Origin: Granulosicoccus sp.
GTDB taxonomy: Bacteria > Pseudomonadota > Gammaproteobacteria > Granulosicoccales > Granulosicoccaceae
Length of the DNA stretch: 64,000 nt
Direction: 5' to 3'
Assembly (NCBI GenBank): GCA_020627685.1
Contig: JAHDGK010000001.1
Span: forward strand, 175,741-239,740
Both the position numbers and the translations under genes were made by a program. Under the pieces are notes generated by a model. That model ran no database searches. It saw only the letters and a list, made by a program, of their open reading frames with translations, and was not told where the DNA came from. Position 1 is the first letter of the stretch; each line of letters opens with the position of its first letter. This document shows, one piece after another, positions 9,048 to 16,662 of this stretch.

Positions 9048-10432
9048 ACGATACAGTGCCTTTAGCTCTTCAGCTTGCGTGGTTTGTCACGACACTGCTT
9101 TTCATTGTGGGCTTACGACGTTTAAGTTCTCCCAACAACGCGCGCTCCGGTATCTGGTTGGCGGGGCTGGGAATGCTCATCGCTATTGCATCGATGTACT
9201 TTCATCCCGAGTTGCGTCAAAACCAAGTTTTGATTTTGGCTGCAATGAGTATTGGCGGGGGTATCGCATTACTTCACGCGCAACGTATCGACATGACCCG
9301 CATACCTCAGATGATAGCTTTATATAACTCTCTGGGTGGTATTGCTGCTGGCGCAATAGCCATGCTTGTATTATTAAATGTTTCAGAGCATGGCGTGCTG
9401 GTTAAATCTCTGGCTGTTCTGGGCGGTCTTATCGGGTGCATTGCATTTTCGGGTAGCTTGTTTGCCTACTTACGATTGCGCGGTTATTTCTCGCGTCGTT
9501 CAGGCTTTGCTCAGCGGCAGGTGGCCTACATAGCCAGTGGTGCGTTGGTGATGTTGTTAGGATTGATTCTCGCTGCATCCTCCACAGCGCATCCGGTGTT
9601 GTTACTTCTGTTTGTAGGGTTGGCAATTTGTTTTGGCATCCTAATGACCTTGCCTACCTCCGCCGCAGACATGCCTGTCTTGATTTCACTCTATAACGCT
9701 CTGACCGGTTTAGCTGTTGCCTTTGATGGATTTGTTCTCGAAAACCCAGCAATGGTTGTGGCCGGAACCATCGTATTTGCAGCCGGGTCTTTGCTGACTC
9801 GTTTGATGGCGAGAAGTGTCAATAGGCGCTTGAGTGAGATAATGTATTCCGGCTTCGGGATCACTGACGAAGCAGAAGCTACATCAACTGACAAAGATCA
9901 TGTCAACACGATTGATTCACGAGATGCTGCTGTAGATATGGCCTATGCAGGTCGGGTGGTCATTGTGCCGGGTTATGGTATGGCGACAGCTCAGGCGCAG
10001 CATAAGTTGCGTGAGCTGACACAGCTTTTGGATGAACGCGGAGTACAAACGAGTTTTGCCATTCACCCTGTTGCCGGACGTATGCCTGGACATATGAATG
10101 TCTTATTGGCCGAAGCGGGTGTCCCGTATGAAAAGATTCAGGATCTGAGTGATATAAACGCGGAGTTTTCTCAGGTGGATGTGGTTTTGGTTGTTGGTGC
10201 TAACGATATCGTTAACCCCGCGGCACGCGACGACGCAGATTCGCCATTGTTTGGTATGCCTGTACTGGATGTTGATAGCGCAAAGCGTGTCATCGTCTTA
10301 AAGCGTGGTGACGGCACCGGCTACGCCGGTGTTGAGAACCCCTTGTTATTCGCGCCTGTGACCCGGGTTCTATTTGGTGATGCGCGGGACTCTGTGCAGG
10401 ATCTTATCCTGGCGATCAAAGGCTTAGAATAA
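9044..10432 (+). CDS. pntB: NAD(P) transhydrogenase subunit beta
   Basis: 462 residues, the normal length. The first 280 residues form many membrane helices (domain II, proton path). The C-terminal domain III binds NADP(H): VVIVPGYGMATAQAQ, HPVAGRMPGHMNVLLAEAGVP, VVGANDIVNPAA and LKRGDGTGYAGVENPLLF are all present and intact. The complex uses the proton gradient to drive hydride transfer from NADH to NADP+. Its ATG overlaps the end of pntAB. A hairpin pairing GCAGGC at 10433-10438 with GCCTGC at 10475-10480 follows directly after the stop, but without a T-run. Confidence 0.96.
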   Translation: MNDTVPLALQLAWFVTTLLFIVGLRRLSSPNNARSGIWLAGLGMLIAIASMYFHPELRQNQVLILAAMSIGGGIALLHAQRIDMTRIPQMIALYNSLGGIAAGAIAMLVLLNVSEHGVLVKSLAVLGGLIGCIAFSGSLFAYLRLRGYFSRRSGFAQRQVAYIASGALVMLLGLILAASSTAHPVLLLLFVGLAICFGILMTLPTSAADMPVLISLYNALTGLAVAFDGFVLENPAMVVAGTIVFAAGSLLTRLMARSVNRRLSEIMYSGFGITDEAEATSTDKDHVNTIDSRDAAVDMAYAGRVVIVPGYGMATAQAQHKLRELTQLLDERGVQTSFAIHPVAGRMPGHMNVLLAEAGVPYEKIQDLSDINAEFSQVDVVLVVGANDIVNPAARDDADSPLFGMPVLDVDSAKRVIVLKRGDGTGYAGVENPLLFAPVTRVLFGDARDSVQDLILAIKGLE

Positions 10433-10900
10433 GCAGGCGTTTTCAATCAACGGTTCGGTGATTCCGCCAGAAAAGCCTGCATGGGATCTAGCTCGAATAT
10501 ACGGCTCGAGCGTATGAGATAAGTCGGGCCTAAGTTACGGTTTTTCGTCGAAATTTTGTCGTGATAACCGCTTGACACGGTCGTTTTTATTCCAGCTTAT
10601 GCACAGTTGCGAAAAAGCGTTGATTGATAAGATGTTTTGGTGTAGTTGAGCGTGAGATTACGTAAATAATGGCTCGTAACTATCTGAAAATAATAACTAA
10701 AATGGCTTTGTTCAAATAATATGCAATTTGATGAGGCTGTTTACGCTTGTGCATTTCAGGTGAAAATTAGAAGGTTTTCCACAACCTTATCCACAGATTT
10801 TGTGGATAAAGGGGTGGCTTATTGGCGCCAATGAATCAACTCACGCTGACGCCAGCCAAATACGGCGCAATTTTTCCAGTACTCGAACGGGGGCTAGCAT
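10433..10900. other. Non-coding region with DnaA-box cluster
   Basis: 468 bases without a gene. Four matches to the DnaA-box consensus TTWTNCACA are visible: TTATGCACA at 10597-10605, TTTTCCACA at 10775-10783, TTATCCACA at 10787-10795, and its perfect inverted copy TGTGGATAA at 10801-10809. The last two form a dyad separated by five bases. The stretch between, about 10640-10760, is AT-rich (for example AAATAATAACTAAAATGG). A TTGACA is at 10572-10577 without a good -10. The region could be an origin, a DnaA-titration site or a DnaA-regulated promoter of priA. No dnaA, gidA or parAB lies in the window, which weakens the origin reading. Confidence 0.5.
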
Positions 10901-13087
10901 TTGAATAGGCTAGTTCAGGTGGCTGTTCCATCGCCTTTGTACGGGGTATTTGATTACCGCTGGAAGCAACACCTGCCGATAATTCCCGGCTCCCGGGTTT
11001 TAGTCCCCTTTGGGCGACGCTCGGTAACCGGCGTTGTCGTTGATGAAATTGAACAGAGCAGTGTTCCGGAAAGTAAATTGCGCGCCGTTCATAAGGTTTT
11101 TGATACCGAACCTGTTCTTCCACCGGACATCATGAATCTGCTTCAATGGGCGAGCCGCTATTACCACCACCCCTTGGGTGAGGTGCTGAGTTCAGCCTTA
11201 CCGGTATTGCTCCGCCGTGGTAAGGCCTGTGAACTGGCTGAGCAGGAATTCTATCGTTGGCTACCTACAACCTCTGACACTGAGCATCAGAAGGGTGGAG
11301 CCGTGCAGCAACAGCTGATAGCGTGTTTACGTGAACGCAAAGGGCAAGCGGTTCCTGCGGCAAATTTGCGTTTAATCAGCCCGCGCTGGCGAGCCTCTCT
11401 TAAAGCATTGATTGAGCGAGGCTGGGTTGGTGTCGAACAAGTCAGCCAGCTTCCATCGAATACAGCCATAGGCGAGGCTCCCAACTTACTAGCGGAACAG
11501 GCAGACGCCGTCGATAAGATCCACAAGTGTCTTGGCAAGTTTCAGGGTTTCCTTTTAAAAGGCGTCACCGGCAGTGGCAAAACTGAGGTTTATCTTCGCT
11601 GTATCGAGGAGGCCAGCGCGCGAGGGTTGCAATCACTCGTGCTGGTTCCAGAGATTTCACTAACACCACAATTAATGTCTCGTTTTGAGCACCGTTTAAG
11701 CGGGTGTCTTGTCAGTCTTCATTCGGGATTAAACGACACAGAGCGATTGCAGAATTGGGTGTGTGCCGCCAAGGGGCATGCTGACGTGGTCATTGGTACG
11801 CGTTCATCCATATTGGCGCCAATGCCCAAGCTGGGTCTTATTGTGGTCGATGAAGAACATGATGGCTCTCTAAAGCAGCAGGACGGTTTCCGATATCACG
11901 CGCGCGATCTGGCCATGATGAGGGCACGTGACATGAGTTGTCCGGTGGTTTTAGGGACGGCCACGCCGTCGTTTGAAAGTTTGAATAATGTCAGGGCTGG
12001 TCGATTAGTGGAGTTGCCACTTCGACAGCGTGCGGGTGATGCTGTGCCGCCGACCCTGGCTTTAGTGGACATACGCCGTCGCAAGTTGATCGAAGGCATG
12101 AGTGATCGCCTGATGGATCATATAAAGTCTCATTTGGAGGACGATGGTCAGGCGCTGGTATTCATCAATCGACGGGGCTTTGCGCCGACTCTACTGTGCA
12201 ATGACTGTGGCGCTGCTGCTGACTGTCGTCGCTGCGATGCGCACATGACCGTTCATGTTAGAACCAATCAGTTGCGTTGCCACCATTGTGGGTCTGAACG
12301 GCAGATGCCAGTGGTGTGTGATAGCTGTGCTTCGGAAAATCTGGATCGAGTCGGTTACGGGACTGAGCGCATTGCAGATGCTCTGGTTGAGGCTTTTCCA
12401 GATGTGAGAGTGGCCAGAATTGATCGGGACAGCACGAGACGTAAAGGTGCTTTAGAGAAACAATTGGATCGTGCGATTTCCGGGGAGGCGAGAATTCTTG
12501 TTGGCACACAAATGCTCGCTAAAGGACATCATTTCCCCAAGTTGACTCTGGTGTGCATACTCGATGCGGACCGCGGGCTGTTCGGTACTGACTTTCGCTC
12601 GCTGGAGCACATGGGGCAGTTGATTGTTCAAGTTGCCGGTCGAGCCGGTCGTGAGTCGCGTGCTGGAACCGTTCTTATCCAAACGAGAAACCCTGATAAC
12701 CCGATGCTTCAGACACTGGTGAAGGAAGGGTATGAACCGTTTGCAAATGTGGCCATGGATGATCGAAAGATGGCTGAACTGCCGCCGTTTTCGTTTATGG
12801 CCTTGGTACGTGCAGAAGCGGTTGATGCGCGCGAGGCGCATGCGTTCCTGCTACAAGTGGCTGAGTCCTTGGAATTGCACAAAGCTGGAACCTTAGACGT
12901 GATGGGACCTGCACCTGCTCCGATGGAGCGTTTGGGAGGTCGTTTTCGTGCGCAACTATTATTGCAGTCAAACAAACGATCTACGTTGAATGACAGCTTG
13001 TTTCGATTAAGCACCGGTATCGATCAATTGCCCGGTGCACGAAAATGTCGTTGGTCAATTGATGTGGACCCTGTAGATCTTTTTTAG
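10901..13087 (+). CDS. priA: Primosomal protein N', replication restart helicase
   Basis: 728 residues, normal for PriA. It is a 3'-5' superfamily 2 helicase that recognises stalled forks and reloads the replisome. The N-terminal DNA-binding domain starts at once (VQVAVPSPLYGVFDYRW). Walker A is GVTGSGKT (221-228), Walker B is DEEH (317-320). Eight cysteines in four CxxC-type pairs (about residues 428-480, from CNDCG to CDSCASENL) form the two zinc sites. The start is a TTG at 10901 preceded by a GGGGG at 10889-10893; no better start is near. It lies just after the DnaA-box cluster. argS follows after 112 bases. Confidence 0.96.
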   Translation: MNRLVQVAVPSPLYGVFDYRWKQHLPIIPGSRVLVPFGRRSVTGVVVDEIEQSSVPESKLRAVHKVFDTEPVLPPDIMNLLQWASRYYHHPLGEVLSSALPVLLRRGKACELAEQEFYRWLPTTSDTEHQKGGAVQQQLIACLRERKGQAVPAANLRLISPRWRASLKALIERGWVGVEQVSQLPSNTAIGEAPNLLAEQADAVDKIHKCLGKFQGFLLKGVTGSGKTEVYLRCIEEASARGLQSLVLVPEISLTPQLMSRFEHRLSGCLVSLHSGLNDTERLQNWVCAAKGHADVVIGTRSSILAPMPKLGLIVVDEEHDGSLKQQDGFRYHARDLAMMRARDMSCPVVLGTATPSFESLNNVRAGRLVELPLRQRAGDAVPPTLALVDIRRRKLIEGMSDRLMDHIKSHLEDDGQALVFINRRGFAPTLLCNDCGAAADCRRCDAHMTVHVRTNQLRCHHCGSERQMPVVCDSCASENLDRVGYGTERIADALVEAFPDVRVARIDRDSTRRKGALEKQLDRAISGEARILVGTQMLAKGHHFPKLTLVCILDADRGLFGTDFRSLEHMGQLIVQVAGRAGRESRAGTVLIQTRNPDNPMLQTLVKEGYEPFANVAMDDRKMAELPPFSFMALVRAEAVDAREAHAFLLQVAESLELHKAGTLDVMGPAPAPMERLGGRFRAQLLLQSNKRSTLNDSLFRLSTGIDQLPGARKCRWSIDVDPVDLF

Positions 13088-13199
13088 AAACTTAAAAATA
13101 GCGACTATGTTCGATACCTGATCTTTGAATTACGTATTGAAGCGGGTCGGGCATGAGCGGTGCTAAACTTAGTGCCATAGAACTTGCGTAAATTGAACC

Positions 13200-14954
13200 G
13201 TGAAAGAACAAATCGAACAGCAACTGGCGGAAGCCTTGTCCGTCCTGCAATCTGACGGGACGGTTCCGTCAGAGCTAAGTCCGCAGATAAGCGTCACACG
13301 AACCAAAGATGCCAGTCACGGTGATTTTGCAAGCAACCTTGCAATGATGCTCGCTAAGCCTGCTAAACGTGCACCACGAGATATTGCTCAGGCTTTGATT
13401 GATGCTTTGCCTAAGTCCGATTCCATTAAAGACGTGGTCATTGCCGGCCCTGGTTTTATCAATTTTTTCCAAGCTGATGACGCACAATCCGCGGTTGTAA
13501 AAAATGTGCTGGAGCAGGGCGCGACGTTTGGACACAGCGATATCGGGGCTGGTCAGTCTGTCCAGGTGGAATTTGTTTCGGCCAACCCGACCGGCCCATT
13601 ACATGTGGGGCATGGTCGTGGTGCTGCGTTAGGTGCATCCATCGCGAATCTTCTGAAAGTCAGCGGTTTTAATGTGCAGCGTGAATACTATGTTAACGAT
13701 GCCGGACGTCAGATGGACATTCTGGCAACCAGTGTTTGGCTGCGATACTTAGCGTTGATGGGAGAAGAATTTAACTTTCCGTCAAACGGCTACAAGGGCG
13801 ACTACATTCTTGAAATAAGCCAAGGGTTAATAGACTCGCATGCAGACAGGTTTCATCAGGGAAGTCAGGTAGTCTTTGCGGATATCGTTGCTGACGATCC
13901 ACAAGGTGGCGATAAAGAAAAGCACATAGATGAGCTAATCGCTCGCGCGAAAGATTTATTGGGGGATGAAAGCTATCGCGTAGTGTTCGATGCCGCATTG
14001 GATTCCATCCTTAACGATATCCGGGAAGACCTCGGCGAATTCGGCGTTGTGTACGATAACTGGTTCAGTGAGCGCAGCTTAACTGACGACGTGTCGCGAG
14101 TTGTCGAGAAGCTGGATAAGTCTGGACATCTTTACGTTAAAGAAGGGGTCACCTGGTTCCGCTCTACTGATTTCGGTGATGACAAAGACCGACCCGTCGT
14201 TCGCGCCAATGGGCAGACCACGTACTTTGCGTCAGACATCGCCTACATCGATAACAAGATGCAGCGTGGCTTTGATCAGGTCCTCTACGTATTCGGAGCA
14301 GATCACCATGGATATACGGCACGTATGTATGCTGCTTGTGAGGCCTTGGGACATTCAAGGGAGCGTCTTGAATTCCTGCTCATTCAATTTGCCATATTGT
14401 TTCGTAATGGCGAGCGGGTTCAGATGTCTACCCGTTCCGGATCGTTCGTGACTATTCGTGAGCTTCGGGAAGAGGTCGGTAAGGATGCGGCTCGGTATTT
14501 CTACGTCATGCGTAAATATTCGCAGCATCTGGACTTCGATCTTGATCTGGCGAAATCTCAGTCCAATGACAATCCCGTGTATTACGTTCAATACGCCTAT
14601 GCGCGAATCTGCAGTGTTTTCCGTCAGCTTGAGCAACGTCAATTAGACTTTGACGAGGCCGCCGGATTGGCCGCTTTAGGGCGTTTAACGGAAACTTCTG
14701 AAACAGATTTAATGACGCTTTTGGCGACATTTCCTGAGTTAATTCAACGAGCTGCGTTGGCGCATGAGCCCCATCAGCTAACTGGGTACTTGCGAGATCT
14801 TGCAAATGGTCTACATAGTTACTACAACGCGCATAAAGTGCTCGTTGAAGATGACGAGTTGCGCCATGCACGTTTGTGCCTGTTGAAAGCAGTTCGTCAG
14901 GTACTAGGCAATGGACTCGCTTTAATTGACGTGTCGACACCAGAGGTTATGTAA
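13200..14954 (+). CDS. argS: Arginyl-tRNA synthetase
   Basis: 584 residues, the usual class Ia ArgRS size. It charges tRNA-Arg. The HIGH-type motif is seen in ANPTGPLHVGHGRGAALG (about residues 126-143). As in most ArgRS the KMSK motif is replaced, here by MSTRSG. The C-terminal anticodon-binding (DALR) domain covers about residues 460-584. The start is the GTG at 13200. An extended -10-like TGCTAAACT at 13161-13169 may belong to its own promoter. The SPOR-domain gene starts four bases after the stop, so they are likely one transcript, the order also known from Pseudomonas. Confidence 0.96.
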   Translation: MKEQIEQQLAEALSVLQSDGTVPSELSPQISVTRTKDASHGDFASNLAMMLAKPAKRAPRDIAQALIDALPKSDSIKDVVIAGPGFINFFQADDAQSAVVKNVLEQGATFGHSDIGAGQSVQVEFVSANPTGPLHVGHGRGAALGASIANLLKVSGFNVQREYYVNDAGRQMDILATSVWLRYLALMGEEFNFPSNGYKGDYILEISQGLIDSHADRFHQGSQVVFADIVADDPQGGDKEKHIDELIARAKDLLGDESYRVVFDAALDSILNDIREDLGEFGVVYDNWFSERSLTDDVSRVVEKLDKSGHLYVKEGVTWFRSTDFGDDKDRPVVRANGQTTYFASDIAYIDNKMQRGFDQVLYVFGADHHGYTARMYAACEALGHSRERLEFLLIQFAILFRNGERVQMSTRSGSFVTIRELREEVGKDAARYFYVMRKYSQHLDFDLDLAKSQSNDNPVYYVQYAYARICSVFRQLEQRQLDFDEAAGLAALGRLTETSETDLMTLLATFPELIQRAALAHEPHQLTGYLRDLANGLHSYYNAHKVLVEDDELRHARLCLLKAVRQVLGNGLALIDVSTPEVM

Positions 14955-14957
14955 CAA

Positions 14958-15554
14958 ATGTCGAGTGACCCGACTGCTTCCAGTAGCCGCTTTTTCGTGC
15001 TGGCCCTTGGCCTGCTCGTCGGGTTTGTTATCGGCTTTGTTTTGTTGCTCTCCCGACTACCGATGGACTCCACATTAAGTGACTTCGCGCTGAGCGAGAC
15101 TCGGCCGGAATCCATCAGCGGCGACAACTATCAGTTCTACTCCATTCTTGAGGACCAGACGGTTCAGAGAAACGAAACAATACTGCCGTCTCCCGTTGCG
15201 CCCTTGCAGAATATTCCCCCGGCGACACGCGTCGTACCTGGCAACGTCCAAAGTATTTCTGCTAGAAACTTAGCCGCGGAAAGTTATGCGGAAATTCCAG
15301 CGAGTAATCTTGGGCAGGAGTCTTACTATCTGCAAGCTGGCAACTTCCGCCGATCGGCAGAAGCTGAACAGACCCGAGCGGCTGTGCTCTTGCTGGGGTT
15401 GGAAGCCTTCATTGTCGTTCGACGTGACAGCGACGGTTCCACCGGCCACCGAGTGCGCATCGGCCCGTTCTTTGACCAGATCAAAGTCACCAACGCCAAA
15501 AAGCGCCTGCAAAAAGGCGGCATCAACTACAAACTCATCCGCGTCACCGGCTAG
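14958..15554 (+). CDS. SPOR-domain membrane protein (FtsN-like)
   Basis: 198 residues. A single membrane helix near residues 11-33 (FFVLALGLLVGFVIGFVLLL) is followed by a periplasmic linker and a C-terminal SPOR domain, about residues 120-196, starting at SYYLQAGNFRRSAEAEQTRA. SPOR domains bind denuded septal glycan, so the protein probably acts in cell division. In related genomes this gene sits after argS and is often named ftsN, with hslVU next. Here hslVU is absent and a RAYT element follows five bases after the stop. The short essential FtsN helix motif could not be identified, so I leave the symbol blank. Confidence 0.85.
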   Translation: MSSDPTASSSRFFVLALGLLVGFVIGFVLLLSRLPMDSTLSDFALSETRPESISGDNYQFYSILEDQTVQRNETILPSPVAPLQNIPPATRVVPGNVQSISARNLAAESYAEIPASNLGQESYYLQAGNFRRSAEAEQTRAAVLLLGLEAFIVVRRDSDGSTGHRVRIGPFFDQIKVTNAKKRLQKGGINYKLIRVTG

Positions 15555-15558
15555 CCAG

Positions 15559-15601
15559 CGGGTCGGACCATCATAGGTCGTTGTTTTAATTTAAATTTAC
15601 G
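15559..15601 (+). repeat. Left inverted repeat of the RAYT element
   Basis: The outer 17 bases, CGGGTCGGACCATCATA (15559-15575), are exactly repeated in reverse complement at 16646-16662. The remaining inner bases match 17 of 26. The arm contains GGTCGGACC, which can fold on itself. Confidence 0.8.
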
Positions 15602-15802
15602 GCTAATTCGCAGCCTCCAGCACCCTTAATCAACCTTTTTGACCTGCGAAAACCCCTGTTTAAGCGGCCGTTTGAACTTCTAACCTCTTACTTTTGGTGA
15701 TTGCATAAGCTCTCGTACAGCGGTTAAAGTGATTGTCAGCTCCAGCATGAGGCAGGAGTCGATAGACGAAAAAGTCGAATTTTGTTCCATGGAGGGAACA
15801 CG

Positions 15803-16528
15803 ATGGCAAGAGCGAACCGCCATTTTATCGCTGGGCAGGTGTGGCACATCACGCAGCGTTGTCACCAAAAGCACTTTCTACTCAGGTATCAAGTTGATCG
15901 ACGCCGATGGCTGTATTGGCTTTATCAAGCGAGGCGCCGATACGGGTTGAGTGTACTCAACTACATCGTCACGTCTAATCACATTCATTTGCTTGTCCAC
16001 GATCATGGCAATGATTCCATCTCTAAAGCGATGCAGCTTATCTCCGGACGCACGGCGCAAGAGTTCAACAAACGGCATGGCCGCACAGGTGCGTTCTGGG
16101 AGGATCGTTATCACGCAACGGCGGTACAAACGAATGAACACCTAGCACGGTGTCTGACGTATATAGACCTGAATATGGTGCGTGCCGGTGAGGTATCGCA
16201 CCCGGAAGAGTGGTCTTGCAGCGGCTATCACGAGACAAAGCACCCTAGACGGCGCGGTGCGAGGATCGATTATGAGAGGGTGAAAGGTATGCTTGGCTTC
16301 GATTGCATGAAGGAATTCTTGAAAGCTCGTGAGGCGTGGATAGACGCTGAGCTCATAAGAGGTCAGCTTAAGCGCGAATCTCTTTGGACAGAAAGCGTGG
16401 CTGTAGGCAACCTGGAATACGCCTTGAAGATGAAGCGAGCAATGTCGTTTAGCAATCCGGGTCGTCGTGCGACATTGGAGTCCGGTTGTTATGCCGTCCG
16501 CGAAGTCGAGGCTTATTACTGCGCTTGA
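15803..16528 (+). CDS. REP-associated tyrosine transposase (IS200/IS605-like HUH family)
   Basis: 241 residues from the ATG at 15803, chosen because GGAGGG at 15791-15796 is ideally placed; a TTG at 15782 would add seven residues. The HUH metal motif is NHIHLL (H60, H62) and the catalytic Tyr is in TYIDLNMVRAG (Y120). FNKRHGRTGAFWEDRYHA is also a family hallmark. Such enzymes cut single-stranded DNA at REP hairpins and are thought to spread REP/REPIN sequences; they are usually single-copy and vertically kept. The gene looks intact. It is flanked by the inverted repeats described separately and followed by a strong hairpin. Confidence 0.9.
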   Translation: MARANRHFIAGQVWHITQRCHQKHFLLRYQVDRRRWLYWLYQARRRYGLSVLNYIVTSNHIHLLVHDHGNDSISKAMQLISGRTAQEFNKRHGRTGAFWEDRYHATAVQTNEHLARCLTYIDLNMVRAGEVSHPEEWSCSGYHETKHPRRRGARIDYERVKGMLGFDCMKEFLKAREAWIDAELIRGQLKRESLWTESVAVGNLEYALKMKRAMSFSNPGRRATLESGCYAVREVEAYYCA

Positions 16529-16550
16529 GGCAGTACAATTAGCTGAATTC

Positions 16551-16582
16551 TCTCCCCCTAATTGAGCTCTTTTAGGGGGAGA
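16551..16582 (+). repeat. Perfect 11-bp hairpin downstream of the RAYT gene
   Basis: TCTCCCCCTAA at 16551-16561 pairs perfectly with TTAGGGGGAGA at 16572-16582 around a 10-base loop. The stem is strong, but only TTCCC follows, so it is not a classical intrinsic terminator. It may terminate the transposase transcript inefficiently, or be a structure recognised by the transposase. Confidence 0.7.
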
Positions 16583-16619
16583 TTCCCATGTTTAACGCCA
16601 AAAAACGACTTGTATTGGT

Positions 16620-16662
16620 CGTTAATGTTAATTTAATCAACTGGTTATGATGGTCCGACCCG
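16620..16662 (-). repeat. Right inverted repeat of the RAYT element, overlapping hrpA start
   Basis: The 17 bases at 16646-16662 are the exact reverse complement of 15559-15575. The predicted hrpA ATG (16647) lies inside this arm, so the first five codons of hrpA are repeat sequence. Confidence 0.8.

Larger units (their letters stand above)
15559..16662 (+). mobile_element. RAYT element bounded by inverted repeats
   Basis: A unit of about 1.1 kb with a REP-associated tyrosine transposase gene in the middle. The ends are a perfect 17-base inverted repeat (15559-15575 and 16646-16662) that continues as an imperfect repeat to 43 bases per side (about 34 of 43 matching). Each end contains the small interrupted palindrome GGTC-N-GACC. 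It sits between the SPOR gene and hrpA, where hslVU is found in relatives. No target duplication is seen, which fits a single-strand HUH mechanism rather than a DDE transposon. The exact boundaries are inferred from the repeats only. Confidence 0.65.

Noticed and set aside
10433-10480. Hairpin after pntB as intrinsic terminator
   Set aside because: GCAGGC and GCCTGC pair over a long loop, but no T-run follows; not reported as a terminator.
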